Shown: in pieces, positions 49,466-59,970 of the stretch
Layout of the letters: the number at the start of each line of letters is the position of its first letter
Position numbering within the stretch: position 1 is the stretch's first letter
Assembly: GCA_014706295.1 (NCBI GenBank)
Contig: JACSVZ010000001.1
Location: 83,140,237-83,204,236, forward strand
Length of the DNA: 64,000 bases
Direction: 5' to 3'
Origin: Lycocorax pyrrhopterus obiensis
Lineage: Eukaryota; Chordata; Aves; Passeriformes; Paradisaeidae
Notes under the pieces: generated by a model
Told to the model about the DNA's origin: nothing
Seen by the model: the letters and a program-made list of their open reading frames with translations, nothing else
Databases searched by the model: none
Position numbers and translations under genes: made by a program

Positions 49466-52400
49466 TAATTCACTTGGATTCAAATTACTTCCAAACTGGT
49501 GGCAACATGATGGTCCTGCAGAAGTCGTGGGATTCAATTGTGTTTCATTTATACAAGTTCAGGTGTCATAGCTTTTTACCTCAGTATAATTGTATTATCT
49601 CTACCTGTTTCCTAATCTACCACCCTATATGATAAAGCTATCACAAATTATCACAGACTTGACAATCAAAATTAAAAATTTAAGGGCTAGATTTTTAAAA
49701 TTTTATCTCAAGAGCTCTTTTCAATCCTTAATTAACACTGTTTTCAGACGTTTCAAATCTGTGCACTATTCATTCCCATTATGTGTTTGAACAAGTGAGT
49801 TCCTACTTCCTGCCAAGTCAGAATTCATCACACCTTAGATCCACCACTTTGAGATTTGATCATCCCTTCCAATTCAGTGGTTTAAGTCCCTTCCAGAGTC
49901 AGTCAATTCTAGAGACTTCAATCTTAAATTGGTAGGATAAATTGTCTTGTAGAGGTGCCTGTCTCTCTCCACTAACAGCTAAACCTCCAAACACATGAAA
50001 TAAAATGGTGCTAGAGTACTTTTTTCTTGCATTTTTAGGATTATCTAAATTAACTTGCTCAGAGAAATGTTATGCAATATCATGAGGCTTTTTAATATAG
50101 CAGAGCACAACAAGATCCAATAGCTAGGATATTAGCAAAATTCAAACTAAATGACATAGACATTAAACAGTAAAATCAAACTGAAAAGAACACGAAATGT
50201 GATGTTTCAAACACAGACTCACGAATTTTCTAACACAGTAGATCAAAAAAACCTCATAAAAACCTCGCAATTTATTGAGCCTTAAAGAAGCATTGTCTTT
50301 TGCAAGCTGAAGAAATAGAATAGTCATAAAATCAAAGTAGAAATGGAGGTGAAATAAGTGGCAAGAGAGAAGTGTAAAAGAAATTCAAAGCATTACATCC
50401 TGATTCTGGTTTTGTACCCTATTCCACAAATCAGTCATCAACCCAGCTGACACTGCTGGGTTGCCTTATTACTGTTTTGTAGCCTGTGCTATGATCTTCT
50501 TGGGTTTTGTCATTACATGTGTTAATATCTGTTCTTGTCTTCATTTCTTCTTGAAGAGCTCTTTCCTGCAATAACTATTTTATTGCATAAATGATCTTGC
50601 CAACCTTTTCTCCTGTTTCATTTTAGGAAACATTCAAAGTCATTATTCTTCTGACCTAATTTTTAAAGCTGATTATTATCTGTCTTGTTATGTTACACAT
50701 CCATATCATGTTTAACATGTAAGATTATCATGTAATGAATCACCTCCCATTTAGGATTTATTTGAAAATTAAATCACACATAAAACACTCAGAAATCCTT
50801 CATTATAAAATCAGTGCAACTATGAAAAGTTAGTTGAAATTATGTATATTTGTTTGTGAAATGGAAAGATGCAGAAAATGGGGATGATTGCCTTATATTA
50901 GACAGCAAAGATGTAAAAAGGGATTATAGGGCTGCTGAAACAGAAATACTTGCATGAAGAAATAAGCAGAGTTTACATTTCTTAGTGTGAATGAACCCTG
51001 AGGAGACAGAATTATTGAAAGCAATCTTAAAGAAAAGCAGAATGACATATAAGAAATAGAAATGCATTTAAAAATGCTTTCAAAGGGTGGAGGAGGAGGA
51101 GGAACAGAAAGAAACAAATGTACTGTAAAGCTAAACTGTAAGTATGGGAAGTTGAGAGCTTTCCCTGGAGAGTTAAACCACTTGCAGCCACAGGATTCCA
51201 TAGCAGGGTTCCATAGAAGTGACAGTCCTGTCAAGGCAGATGACCAGTGTGACAGTGTGCGTCTGGGCACACCACAGAGTGTGTCCTACAGGTCCTCTGC
51301 TCCTCACCCTACAGCAAGTCACACGGGCTGGGAGAGAGGCATCCACTTTCTCTACTCAGGCCATGGGCAAGCATGTTGCCCCCCTTTGACTCTCTGGGAC
51401 ACTCTTCAGAGGCAATAGCTTTCTTCTGGTCTGCTGGGATTGCTGACATCCTGCTTTCTCCCACTGCATGGGAGACCAACTATTAAAGTGATGCATACAC
51501 GCCACTCTCGAGGTTGGCCCATATATTGGGCAGTCTCTGTATGGCCCTCTCTGCTCATCCTCATCCAGGACCACATCACTTTGGTGTAGTTCTGCAAACA
51601 TAGCCCACACTGAGGTAGACAGAAATTCTGCTTCTGAAGAGCGGAAGGATCAAAACAAGCCAAGATTTCACAATGCTGCAGTAGTTTCTGCAAAACTTAA
51701 CTGGACCAAAGCTTCATGTCTCCAGCTTTTATAGTGACCTCGGGATAAAATCAGGCTTTCTTTTAATCATGATATTCCAGTAGGAATTAGTGAGCCAAGT
51801 TGTGCTGAATTTGGCTTTGTTCATGGTAATTGCTCTAGCACAGACCATTGAACAAGAGAGGAAAACTGAGCCACATATTAAAAAGATGTGTTATCAATAT
51901 CCTGGAGTCTAATAGCAGCCTTTTTGTATCATATTCACAGGTTTGGCTCCTACACAACTGACCACTAAACTGTTTAGCTGAATTTTTCCGGGTCTCTCAA
52001 ACCAGTGTGATCAGCAGGTTCTCAAGAGTTGAACAAAGTCCATGTTGATACCAATGCCTGGGAAAGTGGTAGAGGCATTTAAAATCATGGCTCTTCACAG
52101 ACGTATAGATCAGATCAGAAGAATTTCACCAAAAAATGTTTAATTTATTTTCATTTGCTACAAAGAAAATTTGAGACAAGCTCATACACACCTGACTAAA
52201 GTTTGGTGAAATGGATATTACTGTAGGCTTGTAAAGTAAACCAGTTTTAAGCGTAATCAAATTATAAGCAGAAATGGACTAGTGTGGGAAGGAGAAGCTA
52301 TCTACTAAAGATACATTTGCATTTTGTTTGATTACACACACTGAAGAGTGAGGGGTTTCCTTTATTGCTGAAGTTGCAGTGAGACTCAGAGAAATAAATG

Positions 52401-55400
52401 TTTTTATTTTTTATGCTTTCATACTTCGTTTTCTTGAGTCAAAAATGTGTCATTCTTGTTTGGTTTGAAGAGGAAATTTGAAATATTTGAACCCATTTGC
52501 TGTAACTCACAGTAATTAGCAGAATAACTAGTTAATATGATCGTTCAAAACTATTCTGCAACTATTGATGACCTAGTAATTACTTACTGTTGGAGGGGTA
52601 GAAGATTATTTAAGAGTGGTTTTGGTCCATGTGATTTGCTGCCTCTTGCTTTATGAGTATTTTGGAGTGTGAAAGAAAGGCTTCCAGGTGTCTATGGGAA
52701 ATTACAGATTGCTTTTGCAAACAAGGGAATTCTTCAGGCAAAGGAAGGAAATGTTTAATTACCTCATATAAAAATAGGCAATTTATATTTCTGGGTGACC
52801 ACACAACCATACTTAGCTCAACATTGGTCCTAACTAGTGTGGAAGATGATTCAGCTGGATGGTAGTGTACCCTGATGAGCTGACGTGTGCTAAAACAACG
52901 TAATTATTTTCCTGCTGCTGTTAATTTGTTGCGTGATCAGCCATTTGCTGTGTAGGTCAGCCATCTCTTTCTTAGCTTTCTAGACTCTCTTAACATATAT
53001 GCTCCCTGCAGCAGCTCAGTAGGATACTGAGCCTCGGGTCACAAAGAGCAGTAACAGTCCCTGTGCCTCCTGTGGCGTACAAAAGCCCAGGGCCCGTGCA
53101 CCCCTTTGGAATAGGTTGATGGAAGCATTGAGACTATTGCATGGGTTGAGCACTGTGAGCATTCAAAGGTTTATCTCAGACCAGGGAAACTGTCATGGAT
53201 GACACTTTGCTGTTTATATTCACCAAAACATACTTTAAGGCTGTCTTCTGTAATTATATTGCAGTTAATATTCATGCTGATTACGAGCACTTTACAGTGA
53301 TTCTTTTGCAGTCACTGATATAATTTTTTTTAAATCTGTTGGCATTTTCTTGCGAAAAGCTGTCTGAAGTGCTGATTACAACATCCCCACTCAGCTCTGT
53401 AGGGGGGAGAAGTAGGATTGCAGCAGGATTGCAGCCTAATGGACTGCAGAGCCAGAAAAAAAAGCAGTAAAAAAAAAGGAGGGAGGCAGGGAATGGCACG
53501 ACTAGACAGAGCAAAAGGATGAAAATCTACATTCATAATGTCATTGGAAAGATTTCATCAACATCATCCCAGGATGATTTCATGATTCTCTATCATACCC
53601 TGGCAGTTGTCCACCCTGCCTTCCTCTCACGTAACCTATGCTGTAAAACTGCTGCCTTCTTTCTCATTCAGTTGGTTTCAAGAAGAAAGGTTCCCATGAT
53701 TGTCTGGGTGTAAGAGGAATGGACTTGGAGTCCAAATTATCTTGTGCCATGGGTGGACTTCTCATGGAGTATTCATACTTTTACTGTGTAATCAGCTGCT
53801 TTGGAAATGGAGCACTTATGGGAATGCCCTTGATGTGCACTTGGTGGGAGGAGTACTTTAATCAGGTGCCTCATACCATCTAAAGCAGATACCTCAGCCC
53901 TGGATTAACTGGAAGGCGTAAGATACTCTACTTTACTTAGCACTTCATGTAAAAGGGACACAAATATTTACTACATCATGCTCTTGTGCTGAGGCTTTCT
54001 GTGACAGCTCAGTTTCTGAGGGCAGAAACACAGCAGTGACATACCTTTGTCTGGATATCAATGTGAGCACATTTGTTTAAGGAAACTTGTGGGAATTTTT
54101 ATTCTAGTCTACTTTAGTTCCCATTATAATGAGTTTCAGTGTTTGAACTTGAATGTTTTGTTTCAAATCAAACCCTTCCGAATCCTCATGCAGTGCTGTC
54201 ACAATAAGTAACAGCATCAGGAGCACCAGGATAGAGACAACACAGTAATTAAAATGTGCTGATTAATATGAACAGAAAACAGTCGATGGGGTTAAGGTTA
54301 AGTAGACCAATACATGAAGCAAATCTTCTTTTCTTCCTACCTTTCTAATTGCTTCCTACTGTATTATCTGGTTTAAAAACCAAATTAAGAACTGCACTTA
54401 AACTTTTCCTAAACTACCATACTTTATCTACTTATTCTTTCCTACTCTTTTGCTGGTATTTCATTTTGCTGTCAGAACTGCATATAGAAAAATGCTGCAA
54501 TAATTAGGGAAATTCAGTGTGCAAGTGCCTCAAATAAATTGTTCTGCTGCTTGTGCTGTATTTGGCTGTTTTACTGTTTAAAGTTCTCTGCAAGAGCAGG
54601 ACCAATTCAAACGTTTTTTCTGATATTCAGTAATACACAGAGAAACACCCAAACAGTACAGACCTAAACCATAATGGACACAAAGTTCAGACCAGGAATG
54701 TGAACCTTCCAGCAATTTGTCCAACTACTGAAATTTCTGCTCTGAACTAATTTCTATGCTGCACTCTCCTTCACTTCAATTCAGCAGAATAACTCCAACT
54801 CCTACAGCACCCTGAATAAATCTTAAAAGCTTTGAAAATGGCATTTTTATGCTCTCAAATGGTAATGAATTTCCTTTGGCTAGTTTCCTTAATTAAAGGG
54901 AAGACACAGAGCCAACAGCTGGAAATGAGGGTAGGCTGCAGTAGGGATTGCAGTGAATTGCCCCGGCACAAGGAATGTGTGCACAGCATGGGAAGGTGGG
55001 GCACTGCTGAGTCCAAAATAGGATTCTTGTTCCACAGCTACAGGTCTGGAAAAGAGCTATTTCTAGATGTAAATTTTAACTCCTTCTGTCAAGCTTTTAC
55101 CCAGATTGCTAACCATGTCTCTGGCTTCCCTTTGCTGTGCTCCTGAGGTCACAGACTGAGGATGTGCGAGAAAAGCCATCTGAGAAAACATGGGGGCAAC
55201 TGCAAGGTGCAATGGGTCCAGAATAGGTTCAGGATCAGATGGATGCATGGGAAAGGGGTTAAAAACAAGCCAAAAGCATGAGTGGCGTTAGAGAGAAGTG
55301 TTGGAGAGGGAAGGAGTTGGTGTCTGAACTCCAGAGCAGGTAGTTGAACATGGGTTACTCACTCACTCATCAGGTTTTGGAAACTTTGGGTGCTGCTACT

Positions 55401-55619
55401 GCAAAGCTGTTTACTGGCTGGCATTCCTCATGCTCCCCATGAGCTTGTGACCAGGGTAGAGCACAGACCTAATTACACTCTCCTGAATATGTATCCTTAC
55501 ACTGTGCTGTACTGTGCCAGAGAGACGTACCCTTGAAAAATCCCTTCCCCTTCTATAGATATTCGACAGCTACTAATGCAGCAAACCCAGCACAGCAGGG
55601 AAGAGGTTATTATTAGCAC

Positions 55620-55745
55620 TGGTGTGCAGAGAGGGAGAGATGAAACACAGAAATCAAATTACTTTTCTCGAGTTGCAGAGAGCAAATATGTCAGTGTTAC
55701 TGCTGCACACATGAGCTCTGGCTGTGAATTAAGAGGGATTTGAAC
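55620..55745 (+). repeat. Possible ancient MIR-like fragment
   Basis: GAGAGATGAAACACAGAAAT, AATTACTTTTCTCGAGTTGC and, further on, GAGGGATTTGAACATGAAG follow the order of the MIR core (tract of GAAACTGAGGCACAGAGAGG, AAGTGACTTGCCCAAGGTC, GGATTTGAACCC). The match is loose and interrupted. Confidence 0.3.
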
Positions 55746-56195
55746 ATGAAGACACAGGTGAAAGTCCTTCTGCATCTCTGGCCTCTACCGAAGGCACTTG
55801 TAGGTTTGTACCAGAGGGTTAGTAAGAAAGAACAACCTTTGGGCTTTCACTTAGCTCTGACTGCTTCTTGGGAGACAAGAGGGTGGTGGAGACCCTTTCG
55901 ATGCTGTACCCTGGTCCTCCTCACCCATGGAATTGCCATGGTTCAGAATTCCTCTAGATAGAAATAATCAGGCAACCATCTGCTTTTTAAGAGAATCATT
56001 TTGAAAAGTAGTCTTGAAAGACAGAGGAAGGGCTGATAACCTTTCAGCAGATTAATTTTCTTACTCTTCTGACAGGAGGCTTTTGGCTAAATGTCAGCCA
56101 GGTGATGAGTGGAACTTTGTGGAGAATGAGCATTTCTGTGCTTCATACATTTCTAAACAAGACCTCTGAAATCCCAGTGATGGCGTGGAACTTAC

Positions 56196-56413
56196 CTCCA
56201 AAAGAAAGCAATTAATGAAGAGGACTCCAGCCATGGAGTATCTGCTGCACCACTAACGGGCTGAACAATGAACTTTACTTCCACCTTTTTTTGGACTGAA
56301 TCAGCCATTGTGGCTGGAGTGATGGACTGCCTGTGAGGAGCACTGGTGCCTGCAGCTGCCATATGGGTTAAGAAAAGGCTAAGGAAAACTAGGGTAGGAT
56401 ATTGGTCTGGCAT
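56196..56413 (-). CDS. Possible first exon of a secreted protein, unidentified
   Basis: On the minus strand an ATG at 56413, with A at position -3, opens a frame of 72 codons. The frame ends in a consensus splice donor: TGGAG|GTAAGT, with the intron beginning at 56195. The frame's stop codon is the TAA inside GTAAGT, so the open frame ends exactly where an exon would. Residues 1-25 (MPDQYPTLVFLSLFLTHMAA and onward) look like a signal peptide with a likely cleavage after AAAGTSA. The remainder has a KKVEVKFIVQP stretch and a SSSLIAFFW end. A TATA-like TATAAAT lies 35 bp before the ATG (56448-56454). An earlier in-frame ATG at 56449 overlaps that motif. I do not recognise the protein and see no second exon, so a chance open frame remains more likely than not. 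Confidence 0.25.
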
Positions 56414-56447
56414 CTTGCACCAGTTGCGTGTTCTCCAGTAATCATAC

Positions 56448-56454
56448 ATTTATA
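56448..56454 (-). promoter_or_regulatory. TATA-like motif upstream of the possible first exon
   Basis: TATAAAT on the minus strand, 35 bp before the candidate ATG at 56413. If it is a real TATA box, transcription would start only a few bases before the ATG. Such motifs are common by chance in AT-rich DNA. Confidence 0.15.
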
Positions 56455-57066
56455 CATATCAAAGTGGAGAAAAGACTTGGATAGGAGATTTCCATTTCAC
56501 AGATGGTAGTCATAGGTATCTCTGTGCTCTGAAATGAAGGTAAATCACCATGGCACCTGAAGGGTGATCCTTCCTCAGAAGCATTGGTAAGATCCCAGTG
56601 TAGTCCTTCCCCTCAAATTTAAAGGGAAAATGACATTTTTGTTATAATGTGTAAAGTGCTAAAAAAAGGAGTCAATCTTGTCTGTGTAAGGCTGCGAGGT
56701 TTTGCCCGAAGCAGTTACAGGATTTATAGCCATCCTAATCCAGTTACTGGAAAGCTGAGTCTCCATTTTTGGTGAGAACAGAATTGAACTGCAGGCTGAT
56801 TTTTAGCCCCATAGAGAAGGCAGTGCCTCCAGCATCCAGACTAATATCAGAAGGAAAATTCTTTTTAGTTAGAGTGCAAAGGAAGAAATTGGTTTCTTTA
56901 GTACTGTGAGAAGGCAACAAGAGAAGTGCAACAGAATAGAAATATTTAGTAAATTAAATACAAAAAGAAATTTTGTGCTTTAATATCGGCTATTTACTGC
57001 TTTGGCTTAGTGATTATTTTATGCAAAAGGCAGTAATTTAATGTACTAATGCTCCACAATGTCACA
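56455..57066. other. Spacer between two divergent candidate frames
   Basis: About 610 bp without a gene between the minus-strand candidate exon and the plus-strand hydrophobic-leader frame. No CpG-rich promoter is visible, and the sequence is ordinary AT-rich DNA. Confidence 0.35.
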
Positions 57067-57369
57067 ATGAGATTCCTGTTTCTAGCATCTATTGTTGTGA
57101 TGAATTACATCTATTTTAGCAAAGAAATTGTATCCTTGAATGAAGATTGTTGTAGGTATTTTTATCTTGACTTTACTGACAGATTGAGACATGATGGTAT
57201 TTTAAAAGAAATCTATATACAATTCTTAGAGCCTACTCCCAAAATAAATAAAAATGCTGCTTCTGAAGATGATTGGATGTGGTGTCTTAGGGAAGCTGCT
57301 ATGGGTGCTTCAGCAGTTGCACCCTGTAAAGATCACCATCTGCATCCAGCTGTACAGCTAAATAAGTAG
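57067..57369 (+). CDS. Possible small secreted protein frame, unidentified
   Basis: A plus-strand frame opens at ATG 57049 and again at 57067. From the second ATG the protein starts MRFLFLASIVVMNYIYF, a plausible signal peptide or membrane anchor. It then has a polar part with a CC pair, two more cysteines, an EDDWMW segment and a histidine-containing tail (HHLHP), ending at TAG 57367-57369 for about 100 residues. Directly downstream a strong acceptor-like site (pyrimidine tract ending CTTTACAG at 57410) precedes another open stretch starting HQKKEASKPAGW in one frame. No family is recognised. The second ATG is preferred because it begins the hydrophobic segment. Confidence 0.15.
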   Translation: MRFLFLASIVVMNYIYFSKEIVSLNEDCCRYFYLDFTDRLRHDGILKEIYIQFLEPTPKINKNAASEDDWMWCLREAAMGASAVAPCKDHHLHPAVQLNK

Positions 57370-59489
57370 GAGTTTCTTCCAATCAATTAACCTTTTTTTT
57401 CTCTTTACAGTCATCAGAAGAAGGAAGCATCTAAGCCTGCTGGGTGGCTGCAAGCTCTTCCTTCTGTAGTCTGGTCTGCATTTGAATGTTTGTAGTTTTG
57501 TAGGAACCAAGAGCTGCCCCTGGCCTAGGAAGCCCATGGATGTCTTCTAGTGTCTTCCTGTAGAGGCAGCAGGAGGCTGAGTGGCAGAGGGAAAGGGCAG
57601 TCTAGATGAAGGCAGCCAATGCTTATCTTTCCTGCAAAAATATCCTTCTATTGCCAAGAGAAAGAGGAAATCGCTGAAGTTCTATTTCACATTCTTTCAT
57701 CTTGATGCAACAGCTACTGAAGAAAGGAGCCAAAGGCACATGTCGAGTCAAAAAGCCGTCCTTCAGGACATCAGAGATGTGACACTGACAAACAATGAGA
57801 CACCAGAGGCTACAAACGACTGGTGGGAGGCAGAGAGCCTTTATTACCTGTGATGGAAGGCAGAATCACTTCCACATTGATTGAGGTCAGGTCTGGGCAA
57901 TGCCTTGTGTAGGTTGGTGGGAACCGAGAACTTCTGCACCTGTGTGTACTGTGTGACTAAAATGTGATAGGTGCAAACATTCACAAAGGGCGACTCTAAC
58001 AAATTAAATAGCAAAGCCTACCAGAGAGAGGAAAGAAGATAACAGAAGGATGTACAGATCTCCAGTCTGTGCCTGCTGCTTTCTGCAGTAACACCTCAGA
58101 CAGGGTTTGTGATACTCGGGGGTGAATCTTCACCCTTTCCTGGTGGACAGGAGGCATCCCTATAAAGCTGCCCTGGGGCTACCCTGTGTTCAAGCCAGTC
58201 ACAGTCCAGTGCTCATTGCTCTCATCAAACCCATCACAGCAAGCTCTGCCCCCATCCATTTGGGGTCTCTGAATTTAATTGCTGTTTTAGGGTGATTGAT
58301 GAGATTTGCTGCTTTATGATACGATTCTTAGCTTGGGGTGAACAATCACAGGAAGGCTGATGTTAAGGGTGCTGGTTTCTTCTTTATATACTTCTCTGTT
58401 TTGGGGGTTCTGAGGTGACTTTGCACAGCTATTGTTCCACAATATAATATTATGTTTACTGAAGGTCATTTTTCCTTACTTATTTTATAGAAGGGTTTCT
58501 GTATATGGTAAGGCCAAGTTTTACCACATATACCATGGTAAACCATGATCATACAATTCAGTTAAACTAGATAGAAATAATTCCCCACTGAGACTGAGGG
58601 TTGAGGGTAGTGCATAAGGCATCTGGTTAAACTGCAGACACCTGAGCTTGTCTAATGTTGGACTTTAGGTGTCCAGCTCCTTACCAAAGCAACATTCAAA
58701 ATGGGTTTATGCCAGGATAGGTTCTTGCAGTCTGTGGCCTCTTACTAGCAATGACAAACCTGCGTGTCCTGGGCCACCATGCCTTATTACAGTGTCAGTG
58801 TCTTCAACATGCTGGGGTAGAAATTAAACTTTATATATGTCAGTCCAAACACTAAATACCCATTAGTAGTAGAACTTCTAGACTTGGAAGACCAACTGGA
58901 AGCTGTTTTATTTGTCTTTGATTTACAGCTTTCAGAAGGTTGATAATAGCTTTCCAATAACCCCTGGTGCTTTGCTTTTTGCTTTCACATGTACATGCAT
59001 ACACAGAAACCTTCCTCTGATGTCTGAGACTACTGTGATTCATTAGCAGGAGTACTCATCCTATTAAGCATGCATTAATAGCATCCACTGTAAGTATTAA
59101 TCTGCTGTTGTCAAGTGATAATTGCAGAACATGGTGATTGCATCAACCTTCACCAAGTCCAGCAGATGGAAAAGTCCTTGAACTCTTGTTTTAGGCACTT
59201 GCATCTGCAAAGATGATTTTTGTGTTTTCAGCCAGGTTAAAAACCTGTGACACATTTCTGATTACAAAGAACCATAAAACTTTTCTTGCTTCCTAGCTTC
59301 TGATAAAAGTGACTATTTGGAAATTGATCCCATCCAATGCAGGTCTGGTGGGCTAGAATATTCCTAAATACAAAGTAATAGAGGAGAAAACTCTGGGATG
59401 TCTGCATCCCAACTAACCTTCTACTTTGCAGTCCGCAGTGAGAAAGGCTCTCTCAGACATCTCATCCTGAAGAAAATAAAACCAACGCT
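57370..59489. other. Non-coding stretch with exon-like scraps and small inverted repeats
   Basis: Includes the acceptor-like site at 57410, a 90-codon GTG-opened frame (57581-57853) of protein-like composition but no known motif, and a cluster of short inverted repeats at 58503-58550. Otherwise ordinary AT-rich sequence. Confidence 0.35.
58503..58550. repeat. Overlapping short inverted repeats
   Basis: TATGGTAA is followed after 9 bases by TTACCACATA, a near-perfect stem. It is then followed by CATGGTAAACCATG, a 6-bp inverted repeat around AA. Small hairpin-capable cluster with no terminator-like T run. Confidence 0.6.
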
Positions 59490-59970
59490 TTGGCTACTGC
59501 TGAGCAGTGATCCCACAGCATCAAGATGACAATCCAACCACCACTGACTCCCAAGCACTGTAACCTGGAGGTAGGCAAGAGGCTGGAAGGGAACATAGCC
59601 AGGAAAGCTGATCCAAACTGGCCAAAGCGATATTCCATGCCATATTTCTGCTCAGCAATAAAAGACAGGAAAAAGGAGGGAGGCAGTGGGGGGAGTCATT
59701 TATTATTAAGGAATTTGTCTTTCAAAGCAACCACTGCACGTACCAAGACCATTCTTCCCAGGAGGTAGATGGAAATCACCTGCTGATGGGAGTAGAGAAG
59801 AAATTGAGTGTGCTTTTTTCTGCTTCCACATGTGGTCTTTGCTTTTAATTATTAAATGGCCTTTATTTTGCCCATGAGCTTTTCACCTCATTCTCTCCTG
59901 ACTTGCTGAGGAGAGGGAGTAAGAGAATGGCTTGGTGGGCATCTGGTGGCCAGCCAAGGTTGACCCACCA
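59490..59970 (+). mobile_element. 5'-truncated solo LTR related to the one at 35.1 kb
   Basis: Shares with the 35-kb LTR the sequence of landmarks CTACTGCTGAGCAGTGA, GAACATAGCCAGGAAAGCTG, CCAAACTGGCCAAAGCGATA, CATGCCATATTTCTGCTCAG, AATAAAAGACAGGAAAAAGG and CACCTGCTGATGGGAG. It ends TGGTGGCCAGCCAAGGTTGA and CCCACCA. The first roughly 100 bases of the LTR (the TGTTTACTGGTTTTGGC part) are absent or unrecognisable. Its last 40 bases are closer to the 3' end of the 1-kb LTR type (CATCCAGCCAGGGTCAAC) than to the 35-kb copy, pointing to a different subfamily. No retroviral gene adjoins. Confidence 0.75.
59657..59662 (+). promoter_or_regulatory. AATAAA in the truncated LTR
   Basis: CAGCAATAAAAGAC sits at the same relative place as the AATAAA of the 35-kb LTR, after the CATRCCATAT..CTCAG landmark. 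This supports the two being related. Confidence 0.55.

Larger units (their letters stand above)
46346..56195. other. Long non-coding stretch
   Basis: No gene or transposon recognised. Contains a run of eleven G (46482-46492), a 20-bp direct repeat (49431-49465), a GGA-rich short run near 51086, AT-rich element-like blocks (for example 52180-52600) and a possible MIR-like scrap (55620-55745). The largest open frames, 125 and 118 codons near 50.9-51.4 kb, overlap each other on opposite strands and owe part of their length to the GGA run. Confidence 0.4.

Noticed and set aside
50893..51418. 125- and 118-codon frames overlapping on opposite strands
   Set aside because: They share a GGA-rich simple repeat giving poly-Gly or poly-Pro, and neither has a family match.
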